Of a stretch of 12,125 nucleotides of DNA, positions 1 to 7,426 are shown in pieces. Position numbers and translations under genes: made by a program. This stretch comes from Desulfobacteraceae bacterium (GTDB taxonomy: Bacteria > Desulfobacterota > Desulfobacteria > Desulfobacterales > ETH-SRB1). The notes under the pieces are model-generated. The model was not told where the DNA came from and searched no databases. It was given only the letters and a program-made list of their open reading frames with translations. The stretch's first letter is position 1; the number at the start of each line of letters is the position of its first letter. The DNA is taken from positions 1 through 12,125 of the forward strand of contig DAOWEW010000036.1 of NCBI GenBank assembly GCA_030638305.1. The letters run 5' to 3'.

Positions 1-1504
1 ATTCCGGATCAAGATCCGGGTTTCCCCAATAAACTGACTCTGCCCCCCAGCGGACGGCATACAGCTCCATAACTGTCGGCGCCCTGAACCCTGAGCTGGT
101 ATTTGCCGTAAGATGAACGTTGGGAGTCAATGCATACAGAAGACCCAGATTATAAGTAAAGGCATTGGACTTTGCATCAGACACAGGTTCATTACGCAGT
201 GTTACTACCTGCCCTTCCGGAGTAAATTTTACTATTTTGAATGGCATGTCCTTGCAGGACATTTCAATATGATCATATCTGACCGCAAGGGTTAGAGTGG
301 TTTTATCGCCAATAAAAATTTCATCCTGAGCAAAAATACCATATAAATCAGCCTCTGCATCCGGTATCGGCTCAAAATCCGTCTGTTTTTTTTGCTTATC
401 ATTTGCAAAGCTCTTTAAGGTTTCGTTCGAACTTGATGTTTCATGTGAATAAGTAAAACCCGTAAGTAGCCTATGATTCTCTTTTATGTTAATAAAGGTA
501 TGCAGGTTCACACCGGTTGATTGCGTATCAACGTGGCTTGTTTTTAAAGAATACTTCGTCAGATCATCTGAAGATGCCTTTCCGTCAACACTTCTTTCCT
601 GTTCTGTATAGAAAACCTTGGAATGGACAGAATCAAAAAAACCTATATTTTTTCCATCGTAGGCTAATTTACAGGTCCGGTTATCATACTCTGTAAAAGT
701 AAAGTAAGGAGAATTCGGTTTAAAGGTAACTCCCATATCATCAATCTCATTATCCCTTATCTCCACGGTTACAAAATGATCAGGATTTAAATAATAATGG
801 GATTTAAAATCAAAAGACTGGTTTTTAAATTGTGAATTATTTACTTTAACTCCAGCACCATCCTCATAATTATCATTATCACGGCCTGAAGCGTTCAGCA
901 TAAAGTCAAACCCGTGTCCGCCTCCGCTCAAGCAATAGCGGCCGTACCAGCCTTCGTCAACTGAAGAATAGATCCCTGTCGCCACATTGTTGAAAGTCCA
1001 TTCATCTTCAAGCGCAAAATCTGGCATTTTGGTAATAATATTTATCACGCCACCCAAAGCATCTGTGCCGTATAATACCGAGGAAGGTCCCTTAATTACT
1101 TCTATTCTTTCAATTTCTCCCATGTCGATAATAGGTGTTATCGGAGCCCATTGCCTCCAGATATTATTGCTTTCCCTGTCACCGTCAATTAAAACCAGGG
1201 TCCGGCCTTGAGTTAATCCTCTGATCGTGGGATTTACATTCCAAAGCCCTGATGTTGACATGGAAACACCGGGCAGCCTTTGTAAAACCTGGGCCGGGTT
1301 TGTCGGGGTATTTTTCTCAATTTCTCCTGATGAAACCACTTCCATAGGAGTTGCCAGGTCAAAGATTTTTTTTTCATCTTTGGTAGCGCTTACCACTATT
1401 TCGTCCAGCATATAAGCCTGTTCACCTGCAAACGCGTTAGCAATTACCATAATACTGATGATACCGCTGAAATATAAAATTTTTAAAAACCGGTTTCCAC
1501 ACAT
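1..1504 (-). CDS. TonB-dependent outer-membrane receptor, 3' end off the left edge
   Basis: I translated the minus strand from the ATG at 1504 and spot-checked the frame along its length; it stays open to the window edge, giving 501 residues without the C-terminus. A signal peptide (basic start, hydrophobic core, AFA cleavage site near residue 26) is followed by a TonB box-like DEIVVSA at about 34-40. The plug domain follows (about 45-155) with the family motifs LPGV, IRGL, LVLIDG, IERIEVIKGP and LYGTDALGGVINIITK. The rest looks like barrel strands, including the usual FRAPT motif near the edge. The protein sits in the outer membrane and imports a TonB-energised ligand. The start is supported by AAGGAG six bases upstream. 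It lies 57 bases after the preceding receptor, so the two are probably co-transcribed from the cobalamin riboswitch leader. The cargo is inferred from that riboswitch, not from the protein. Confidence 0.93.
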   Translation of the reverse strand, partial: MCGNRFLKILYFSGIISIMVIANAFAGEQAYMLDEIVVSATKDEKKIFDLATPMEVVSSGEIEKNTPTNPAQVLQRLPGVSMSTSGLWNVNPTIRGLTQGRTLVLIDGDRESNNIWRQWAPITPIIDMGEIERIEVIKGPSSVLYGTDALGGVINIITKMPDFALEDEWTFNNVATGIYSSVDEGWYGRYCLSGGGHGFDFMLNASGRDNDNYEDGAGVKVNNSQFKNQSFDFKSHYYLNPDHFVTVEIRDNEIDDMGVTFKPNSPYFTFTEYDNRTCKLAYDGKNIGFFDSVHSKVFYTEQERSVDGKASSDDLTKYSLKTSHVDTQSTGVNLHTFINIKENHRLLTGFTYSHETSSSNETLKSFANDKQKKQTDFEPIPDAEADLYGIFAQDEIFIGDKTTLTLAVRYDHIEMSCKDMPFKIVKFTPEGQVVTLRNEPVSDAKSNAFTYNLGLLYALTPNVHLTANTSSGFRAPTVMELYAVRWGAESVYWGNPDLDPE

Positions 1505-1510
1505 ATTCTT

Positions 1511-1516
1511 CTCCTT
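1511..1516 (-). promoter_or_regulatory. Ribosome binding site of the distal receptor gene
   Basis: The minus strand reads AAGGAG followed by six bases and ATG at 1504. This consensus Shine-Dalgarno sequence fixes the start and gives the downstream receptor its own strong translation signal. Confidence 0.75.
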
Positions 1517-1561
1517 TATTAATTCTGATAAATTTATCTCCCAAAGCGGATCGGAGTCCCG

Positions 1562-3280
1562 TTAGAATTGACAACCGACTCCTGCTATCCATGTCCTTGG
1601 CGGCGCGGGATAACCATCGCCATAGTAATAGTTTTTATCAAATATATTCTTTACCCTGCAAAAAAAACTCAGCATCTTAAAGCTGTATTCTGTCCTGAAA
1701 TCGGCTGTAAAATATTCCGGAACCGACTCTGTATTATCTGATCGGCTGAATTGTTTGGAAACATACCGTGTGTTTAGCGTTAAAGAAAAATTCTTTGTCG
1801 GATTGCAGAGAAAATCAATTTTCACCTTATGTTTGGGCTTGCATGGCAGCCACTTTTCTGTAAGATCATTTTTTGCTATGAGATAAGTGTAGGAAGGCTT
1901 TACAGTGAAAATATCTACAGGTTTTAAACTAAAAGAAACCTCGGCGCCTTTATAGCTTGATTTTCCAAAATTTTCATATTTCCCGATGCCCCCATCCCCG
2001 CGAACATAAGTAATTCTGTCGGTTATTTTATTGTAAAAAACAGAAAGATTGCCGGAAAACGATTTTGCGGGCTGCCAAAAAAAGGAGAGGCTGTAATTTG
2101 TTGCCTTTTCCATGGTCAGATCCGGATTAGGTTTGGTTGTGCTGGTTTCATTGTAACGCTGACGGAAGGTCGGGATATTGTTTGTCTTATTTGCAGAAAG
2201 TTGAATGCCGTAGAAATCTTTTTCAAATTTTACTTTGACTTCAGGATTGATTGCCTCATTGAATTCGGAATAAAAATTTCCTCGAAGACCAAATGTCAAT
2301 GTCACGGGTATTGCATTGAATTTAATGTCTTTTATCCCGAAGATACCGTATTTTTTCTCCTGTTTTGAGTTTATCTTGTTTCCGGATAACTGTCCGAGTT
2401 CAAAACTTACACCACTGTTGATTACACCCCATTTTCCCGCAGAAATCTTTGCAGTTATATTCTCACCATAAGTCTTTGTGCGCAAAAGTGTATACAAATC
2501 TTTGTCGGGATCATCGCTGATTTTTTCAAGAAAGGTAAAATAGGTCTTGCTCTTTACTGATTTGTTTCCGGCAAGAAGAAGGGTGGAAAAGGTCTCATAG
2601 CCAGCTCTTGCATTGGGTGTAGGATAGTCAGGCAGGCCGGATCTTCCTGCATCTTCTTTAAAATAATCTGCAGCAAGGCTAAAATCATAATTTTCATCCA
2701 ACATATATCCGAGCTTAATGCCCGCTCTCTTTTTTTCCTTATCCCCGTTGGTTCTGTAACCATCAGTCTTTTCAAAACCCGCTGAAAGCCCGACAGAAAA
2801 TGGAGCTGTTTCTTGATGATAATTCATATTGCAGTTTCTTGTGGCAAGATTGCCTCCATAAGTCTCAAATTTGCCATGACTCCCTTTTGCTCTTTTGGTT
2901 GTTATATAAATTACACCACCGCTTGAATCGTCTCCAAACTCCACACCTCCGTCACCTTTATAGATTTCTATCTTATCAATATTGTTTACACATACCATAT
3001 CCCATTTGACGGCCCTATGACCTGAAGTGGAATCATTGATCGTGCGGCCATCCAGGATAACCTTGACCATATATGAACCTCTCAACGATACAGACGACTC
3101 ACCCGCATTTACCCCGGGAATCTGATTTAAAAGATCGGGCATGGTTCGCACATTCATCTTTTCGATCTCATGAGCAGCAACCACAATCTTATCCGACTCC
3201 TCCATTGCCCATCCAGCAGTCAATTGAATAAAAAAAATGCTGAACAAAACAAGTAATAAGTTGCAGGCTTTTAATTTCAC
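1562..3280 (-). CDS. TonB-dependent outer-membrane receptor, riboswitch-controlled, likely corrinoid uptake
   Basis: This is a complete receptor of 572 residues, short for a family that is usually 600-700. The start is GTG at 3280. An in-frame stop lies two codons upstream and the next Met (residue 26) would remove the signal peptide, so GTG is the only sensible start; AGGGA lies upstream. The N-terminus is a signal peptide ending near GWA (25), followed by a TonB box-like DKIVVAA (about 30-36). The plug domain contains LLNQIPGV, VSLRG, VKVILDGR, NNIDKIEIYKGDGGVEFGDDSSGGVIYI. A barrel of alternating strands ends in the aromatic signature GYPAPPRTW...GCQF with C-terminal Phe, as expected for outer-membrane insertion. 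It is the first gene after the cobalamin riboswitch and terminator, so it should be repressed when cobalamin is plentiful. BtuB-like function is an inference from this control; a related tetrapyrrole is possible. Confidence 0.93.
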   Translation of the reverse strand: MKLKACNLLLVLFSIFFIQLTAGWAMEESDKIVVAAHEIEKMNVRTMPDLLNQIPGVNAGESSVSLRGSYMVKVILDGRTINDSTSGHRAVKWDMVCVNNIDKIEIYKGDGGVEFGDDSSGGVIYITTKRAKGSHGKFETYGGNLATRNCNMNYHQETAPFSVGLSAGFEKTDGYRTNGDKEKKRAGIKLGYMLDENYDFSLAADYFKEDAGRSGLPDYPTPNARAGYETFSTLLLAGNKSVKSKTYFTFLEKISDDPDKDLYTLLRTKTYGENITAKISAGKWGVINSGVSFELGQLSGNKINSKQEKKYGIFGIKDIKFNAIPVTLTFGLRGNFYSEFNEAINPEVKVKFEKDFYGIQLSANKTNNIPTFRQRYNETSTTKPNPDLTMEKATNYSLSFFWQPAKSFSGNLSVFYNKITDRITYVRGDGGIGKYENFGKSSYKGAEVSFSLKPVDIFTVKPSYTYLIAKNDLTEKWLPCKPKHKVKIDFLCNPTKNFSLTLNTRYVSKQFSRSDNTESVPEYFTADFRTEYSFKMLSFFCRVKNIFDKNYYYGDGYPAPPRTWIAGVGCQF

Positions 3281-3298
3281 AAATTATCCCTGTTTCCC

Positions 3299-3337
3299 AA
3301 AAAAAAATCCCCAGACCGATGAATCGATCTGGGGATT
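3299..3337 (-). terminator. Intrinsic terminator of the cobalamin riboswitch expression platform
   Basis: On the minus strand, ATCCCCAGA pairs with TCTGGGGAT (9 bp, arms at 3328-3336 and 3307-3315). One mismatch and three further pairs close a TTCA loop. The stem runs straight into nine consecutive T (3307-3299). It lies between the aptamer and the GTG at 3280, about 20 bases before the start. This is the classic position of a termination-type expression platform. It would also stop read-through from the upstream chelatase operon when folded. Confidence 0.9.
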
Positions 3338-3400
3338 ACCCTTTTTATCCTCAAATGTTTGTTGATTAGCCCCCCATGTCCGCGAGATTGCCAAACAATC

Positions 3401-3673
3401 TTTCAGGTAGGTCTTCTGACTCTCGGATCATGCTACTTACCGCGCCTTCCCATCCAGCTTAGGAGCTTGGACGAATTAACTTCCGCAAGTAGGCGCACAG
3501 ATTTGAGATCGAACAAAGGCGGCCTGAAGCTGTGATACATAGTTGCGAAAGTTATTTCGTCCACGTTTCTTAACATGGACAGTGACATTTTGCGGCTTTC
3601 GTCCCCGATTACAGCGACGGGCTCGCTCCCGATTTTCACGGGATTTCCTTTTATGCCTTAAAGGCACCTGAAA
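3401..3673 (-). promoter_or_regulatory. Cobalamin riboswitch aptamer
   Basis: The minus strand carries the conserved cobalamin aptamer blocks in order. P1 is closed by TTTCAGGT (3673-3666) and ACCTGAAA (3408-3401), 8 perfect pairs. Next come GGTGCC, then AAAGGAAATCCCGTGAAAAT, GGAGCGAGCCCGTCGCTGTA, the GTCACTGTCC block (3586-3577) and GGGAAGGCG (from 3451). The B12 box closes it: GAGTCAGAAGACCTACC. Members of this class bind adenosylcobalamin or related forms and switch genes off when the ligand is present. At about 273 bases it is longer than the usual size of near 200, because 125 bases separate the CACTG block from GGGAAGG. It lies in a leader of about 395 bases ahead of two receptor genes. 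Small open frames inside it are chance. Confidence 0.96.
3469..3562 (-). other. Long extra stem-arm inside the cobalamin aptamer
   Basis: Two 18-base arms (3545-3562 and 3469-3486) pair 17 of 18 positions on the minus-strand RNA, with one G-U pair and one A-A mismatch. The enclosed 58 bases contain a further CACAG/CTGTG pairing. An adjacent 9-bp hairpin (GTCCATGTT with AACGTGGAC, 3559-3580) shares four bases with the arm, so the two cannot both form fully. Position places this in the peripheral part between the CACTG and GGGAAGG blocks. Confidence 0.75.
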
Positions 3674-3683
3674 TTAATTTTTG

Positions 3684-3712
3684 ATACTACACGTTTCCCC
3701 TGAATATGTCAA
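3684..3712 (-). promoter_or_regulatory. Sigma70-type promoter of the riboswitch-receptor operon
   Basis: The minus strand has TTGACA at 3712-3707, a 17-base spacer and TAGTAT at 3689-3684. A perfect -35, optimal spacing and a good -10 make this strong. The predicted transcript start near 3677 falls just before the 5' arm of aptamer P1 (3673), exactly where a riboswitch leader should begin. Confidence 0.85.
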
Positions 3713-3836
3713 TGAAAAAACAAGAATCAAACAGGCTAAAATCGGATATCAGCATCCTTATTGTTTTTCATGACAGGGGGCAATTGCCATTACAGCGTCC
3801 ATTATTCTTTCCACACGGCGCAAAGATTTCCGTGTT
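3713..3836. other. Short spacer between the ABC remnant and the riboswitch promoter
   Basis: No gene is seen here. It contains a 10-base palindrome GGCAATTGCC at 3779-3788 and a 6-bp inverted repeat ACACGG/CCGTGT (3813-3835) just past the ABC stop. Neither has a T-run in the minus-strand direction, so I see no convincing terminator for the chelatase operon. Confidence 0.5.
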
Positions 3837-4337
3837 TTATCTTTTTGCTTCGGGCACTTCAGCTTCAGGCTTGTGGAGGGATAAATAGGCGTGGATAAGC
3901 GCTCTCGCTATCATGAGTTTTCTTTTCATGCCGCCGGAAAAGGTTTTTACGGGCATATCTGCGCTGTTATCAAGATCAACAAAGGATAGCATCTCCTCTC
4001 CCGCTTTTTTGATGGCCTTGTAAGGCATTCTGTACAAAAGACCGTGTATGAAAAGGTTCTCTTTTGCCGTAAGTTCCATATCAAGGTTGATGGATTGCTG
4101 GACAACCCCTATCTCCATCTTGGCAGAAGCCGGCTCTTTTACCACATCAAATCCGTTTATAACTGCCCTGCCGGCGTCAGGACGTACCAGTGTGGTAAGA
4201 ATTTTGACAGTGGTTGTTTTTCCCGCACCATTGGGCCCCAAAAGGCCGAAAAAGGAACCTCTGTGGATATGAAAATCAAGCCCTTGCAGTGCAGCAATCT
4301 TTTTGTAACGCTTGTAAAGTTTTTCAATTTTGATCAT
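3837..4337 (-). pseudogene. Truncated ABC transporter ATP-binding subunit lacking Walker B
   Basis: The 166-residue product starts as a typical ABC-2/DrrA-like ATPase: Walker A GPNGAGKT at 34-41, Q-loop VVQQS near 79-82, and signature FSGGMKRK at 133-140. After ARALIH (144-149), where LFLDEP (Walker B) should follow, it changes to an unrelated tail ending EVPEAKR and stops. Walker B, the D-loop and the H-loop are missing, as is any C-terminal extension; family members run about 230-320 residues. I find no continuation in the other two minus frames downstream, so an internal or terminal deletion is more likely than a simple frameshift. It begins 10 bases after the ChlI-like stop, with GAGGG overlapping that stop as ribosome binding site, so it is the last gene of the chelatase operon. 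No permease is nearby. It should not hydrolyse ATP normally. Confidence 0.8.
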
Positions 4338-4347
4338 AAAAAAGCCC

Positions 4348-5409
4348 TCAACTCTTACCTTGCCCCTGTGTATGTGCGTGTTTATGCACCAGACTTTTCA
4401 CATCGACCTCCACATCCTGAAACGGCTGCCGGCGCACCCTGTGGGGAAGGACCAACTCAACGGCCACATCAATATCTTCTTGGCACACCTGCGTGCGTCC
4501 GTTGTATGCAGCGAGGGTCTTTGCTGCCTTGAGGGTAATAATGTCTCCACGATGGCCGTCTACTCCTACATTCAGGCAATACGATGCGATCTTAAAGAGA
4601 AGACTGCGGTCAATCTTTACATCAGGATAAAGTTTGACGGCTGCCTTGATCCTTTGTACAATCTTTTTTGATTCCGGCTCCCATTTTGTGCAGAACCCCT
4701 CAGGATTTTCATCGAACTGCGCCCTACGTTCCATAACCTCAACCCGTTTTTCGCTGTCTCTGACGCCTTCGATATTCACGCACAGTCCAAAACGGTCGAG
4801 CAATTGGGGTCGCAGCTCACCTTCTTCGGGATTCATTGTGCCCACAAGAGTAAAGCGGGCAGGATGAATGAAAGAAACACCCTCGCGCTCTACAGTATTA
4901 ACTCCCATGGCTGCTGAATCCAAAAGCACATCCACGACATGGTCATCCAGAAGATTCACTTCATCCACATACAGAATCCCGCGATGCGCCGCAGCAAAAA
5001 TGCCGGGTTCGATCCGCTTTTTGCCTTTTTTTAAAGCATATTCCATATCCATGGTGCCGACCACCCTGTCTTCCGTAGCGCCAACCGGAAGCTCTACCAC
5101 ACGCACTTTCCTTTTTATGCTTTTGATTGGTTTTTCATTCAGGATACTGTCCTTACATTCCATCCTCGTACATTCACTGCACACAGCATGCTTCTGCCCG
5201 GGCAAAAGCTGAAAGGGGCACCCGTCTACAACTTCAATCATTGGCAGAATATCAGCCAGCGCCCGAACCGCAGTTGATTTGGCTGTCCCTTTTTCACCAC
5301 GAATCAAAACACCGGAAAGGGTCGGGTTGATAATATTCAAGATAAGTCCCAGCTTCATCCTTTCTTGTTCCACAATGGCGGCAAAAGGGTAAATATATCT
5401 TTTTTCCAT
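4348..5409 (-). CDS. chlI: ChlI/BchI-like AAA+ ATPase subunit of a metal chelatase
   Basis: This 353-residue protein matches the Mg/Co-chelatase I subunit in length and motifs: Walker A GEKGTAKST at 38-46, Walker B GILYVDE at 144-150 followed by VNLLDDH, and the sensor/arginine region GTMNPEEGELRPQLLDRFGL near 190-209. The family forms ATPase rings that, with the D subunit, drive metal insertion by the large H/CobN subunit in the cytoplasm. Four Cys (64, 77, 80, 85) lie between Walker A and B. The C-terminus is short and His-containing (HKHAH). I chose ATG at 5409: GAGGA sits nine bases upstream and it starts one base after the ChlD-like stop. A Met at 5445 would add 12 residues without family resemblance. 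The metal is inferred to be cobalt from the CobN neighbour; the family alone does not show it. Confidence 0.9.
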   Translation of the reverse strand: MEKRYIYPFAAIVEQERMKLGLILNIINPTLSGVLIRGEKGTAKSTAVRALADILPMIEVVDGCPFQLLPGQKHAVCSECTRMECKDSILNEKPIKSIKRKVRVVELPVGATEDRVVGTMDMEYALKKGKKRIEPGIFAAAHRGILYVDEVNLLDDHVVDVLLDSAAMGVNTVEREGVSFIHPARFTLVGTMNPEEGELRPQLLDRFGLCVNIEGVRDSEKRVEVMERRAQFDENPEGFCTKWEPESKKIVQRIKAAVKLYPDVKIDRSLLFKIASYCLNVGVDGHRGDIITLKAAKTLAAYNGRTQVCQEDIDVAVELVLPHRVRRQPFQDVEVDVKSLVHKHAHTQGQGKS

Positions 5410-5410
5410 T

Positions 5411-7426
5411 TTAAATATTCCTCGTTGCAATATCCATAAGTTCATTAGCCTTTAGATCTTCAATTTTAAAATAATCGGCTCCAAGAATAGACGACAATTT
5501 GCCGGCAAGCCCAAAAGTAACAATGCCGGATGGTTCAGTGTCCACCACAACATACTTGACACGCTCTTCAAACGCCATCTTTGAGGCAAAACCAAAGGCT
5601 TCGTCAACAGGTTTGCCGTCTGTAATAATGATAAAAATAGGCCGCGAACACGAGTCCTTTAAAAGATGAAGCCGAACCAGATCAAAACCCTTGATCAAGC
5701 CGGCTGAAAGAGGTGTTCGTCCGCCCACAGGCAGCTCCTCCAAAAGTTTTGCGGCCATCTCAATAGAAGATGTGGGCGGAAGATTGACCGTGGCTTTTCT
5801 ATGGCAAAAAGAGACCATTGCTACACGGTCACGTTTTTGATACGCATCCAAAAGAAGCGAAAGGATAGCCCCCTTGGAAGCCACCATGCGCGCCCTTGCC
5901 CCCATGGAACCACTTGCATCCACCAGAAAAAGGATAAAATTGCCGACCCGTTTTTCCCTTACCTTTTCCCTGAGATCCTCCTCCCTGATAAAAACAGTCA
6001 GGTTGTCGTCGTTGCCATGCTCTTTGCAGCGATATACCTGATAGGGGGCGGCGGCCCGGAGGGTGGCATCCAGTGCAATATCGTTTCGGCCTTTCGGCAT
6101 GGCGCTTTTCACATACCGTCCCTGTTTTTGGGCTGTCCGTGTGCGAGACCGACGGCCAGAGCCTCTGCGCAAAATATGGTCCTTTTCCAAAGCGATTTTT
6201 TTGACTTTAAAAGTCGTCCCTGTTTCAAAGATCTGTTCGAGCGTACCGGTTTCATTTTCTGAGTGATCAGGTTTATCAGAACTCAATTCGCCCGAATCTG
6301 CCTCTGCCTCCTGCTTTTCTTCCGGTGATTGATTTTTATGCTCCGGATTTTTATGATTGGGCTCTTGCTTTTCTTCTTGATCGTGCTGCTGATTTTGCTG
6401 CTGCTCTTCCTGATTTTGTTTTTCACTGTCTTGAGAATTTTCTTCAGGTTTTTCAGGCGGGGGCGGAGGCATGGCATCTCTGCTGCGGTGGGGCAATGCC
6501 AGCAAAGCTGCCTGGTTTACATCATCAATAGTGGTCTTTAATCTACCTTCGTAAGCTGCCAGGGCAAGGGCTGTTCGCTCAATCACAATATCCGCCCTGT
6601 GACCTGCTACATTGTTCTTGAGACAAAGCTCAGTGATGAAGGTACGCAGCTCCTTTGAAGGCTTCATATCAGAAAGGATTTCCCGGGAACGAACGATCTG
6701 ATCAGCTATACGTTTCTCTTCTTCCTCAAAGTGTCCTAAGAATGCCTTTGGATTGTTGTCGTAGTCCTCTCTTTTTTGCATCAAGTCCACGCGTTTTTCA
6801 GGATCTGCTTCACCTGCCACCTGAACACACAATCCAAAGCGATCCAAAAACTGGGGTCGAAGTTCTCCCTCTTCCGGATTCATGGTTCCTATCAGAATAA
6901 AACAGGCCGGATGCCGAAAGGAGATGCCTTCACGTTCCACCACATTTTCACCGGAACCGGACGCGTCTAATATTACATCCACAATATGATCATCTAAAAG
7001 ATTGACCTCGTCAATATAAAGAATTCCCCGGTTGGCATCGGCCAGAAGCCCCTGCTGAAACCGCCTGTGACCGCTCTTTACGGCAAATCCAAAATCAATT
7101 CCGCCAAGCACCATGTCTTCTGTGGCGTTCAATGGAAGATCCACCACCTTTACCTTTCTTTGAGCTGCTTTTAATGACCCGGCGCTGTTTTCTTTGCATT
7201 TTCGGCAGAATTGGGCAGGATAATCCGGGTTGCAGGAGTATGGACATCCTTCCACGATCCTGATCTCGGGTAAAAGTGCGGCAAGACCGCGAACAGCGGT
7301 TGATTTGGCAGTGCCTTTTTCACCCCGAACCAGCACACCGCCGATTCGCGGATCAATTGCATTTAAAATCAGGGCCAGCTTCATTTGATCCTGGCCTGTT
7401 ATGGCAGAAAACGGATAAGTTATCAC
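5411..7426 (-). CDS. chlD: ChlD-like AAA+/VWA subunit of a metal chelatase
   Basis: The 671 residues fall in three parts. The N-terminal AAA+ module (1-317) has Walker A GEKGTAKST (35-43), Walker B GILYIDE (134-140) and GTMNPEEGELRPQFLDRFGL (180-199). A Pro run (320-324) opens a low-complexity linker rich in Glu, Gln, Lys and Asn (about 325-395). The C-terminal VWA domain carries the MIDAS residues: DASGS (503-507), GGRT with T571, and TDG with D603. This is the D-subunit plan, with an integrin-I-like domain that contacts the I ring and the H/CobN subunit. Four Cys (61, 65, 74, 77) form a cluster between Walker A and B. The ATPase motifs look intact, unlike many degenerate D subunits. It starts with GTG inside the GTGA overlap with the radical SAM gene; the upstream Shine-Dalgarno is weak, so coupled translation is likely. 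Confidence 0.92.
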   Translation of the reverse strand: MITYPFSAITGQDQMKLALILNAIDPRIGGVLVRGEKGTAKSTAVRGLAALLPEIRIVEGCPYSCNPDYPAQFCRKCKENSAGSLKAAQRKVKVVDLPLNATEDMVLGGIDFGFAVKSGHRRFQQGLLADANRGILYIDEVNLLDDHIVDVILDASGSGENVVEREGISFRHPACFILIGTMNPEEGELRPQFLDRFGLCVQVAGEADPEKRVDLMQKREDYDNNPKAFLGHFEEEEKRIADQIVRSREILSDMKPSKELRTFITELCLKNNVAGHRADIVIERTALALAAYEGRLKTTIDDVNQAALLALPHRSRDAMPPPPPEKPEENSQDSEKQNQEEQQQNQQHDQEEKQEPNHKNPEHKNQSPEEKQEAEADSGELSSDKPDHSENETGTLEQIFETGTTFKVKKIALEKDHILRRGSGRRSRTRTAQKQGRYVKSAMPKGRNDIALDATLRAAAPYQVYRCKEHGNDDNLTVFIREEDLREKVREKRVGNFILFLVDASGSMGARARMVASKGAILSLLLDAYQKRDRVAMVSFCHRKATVNLPPTSSIEMAAKLLEELPVGGRTPLSAGLIKGFDLVRLHLLKDSCSRPIFIIITDGKPVDEAFGFASKMAFEERVKYVVVDTEPSGIVTFGLAGKLSSILGADYFKIEDLKANELMDIATRNI
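5419..5423 (-). promoter_or_regulatory. Ribosome binding site that fixes the ChlI-like start
   Basis: The minus strand reads GAGGA, nine bases, then ATG at 5409. It lies inside the last codons of the ChlD-like gene and favours the internal Met over the one at 5445. Confidence 0.65.
7423..7426 (-). other. GTGA stop/start overlap, radical SAM to ChlD-like
   Basis: The TGA stop of the radical SAM gene and the GTG start of the ChlD-like gene share bases in GTGA. No good Shine-Dalgarno lies at normal distance, so reinitiation by the terminating ribosome is the likely mode. Confidence 0.85.

Noticed and set aside
3433..3667. Small minus-strand open frames of 60-70 codons
   Set aside because: They lie wholly inside the cobalamin aptamer, and their codons follow the conserved RNA blocks and stems, so they are chance.
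3779..3788. Palindrome GGCAATTGCC as an operator
   Set aside because: It is a single short palindrome upstream of the promoter's -35 with no second copy or recognised regulator consensus.
3813..3835. Inverted repeat ACACGG/CCGTGT as terminator of the chelatase operon
   Set aside because: The stem is only 6 bp with an 11-base loop, and in the minus direction it is followed by GGAAAG rather than a T-run.
4044..4532. Plus-strand open frame of 162 codons
   Set aside because: It crosses the junction of two clear minus-strand genes and its translation has no family features.
5410..5445. Upstream Met at 5445 as the start of the ChlI-like gene
   Set aside because: It overlaps the ChlD-like gene by 35 bases and adds residues unlike the family, while ATG at 5409 has GAGGA at good spacing.
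5801..6262. Plus-strand open frame of 153 codons opposite the ChlD-like gene
   Set aside because: It is antisense to a well-supported coding region and resembles no protein; it reflects codon bias on the other strand.
6280..6480. Repetitive stretch in the ChlD-like gene as a repeat array or frameshift
   Set aside because: It encodes the Glu/Gln/Lys-rich linker expected between AAA+ and VWA modules, and the frame is continuous on both sides.
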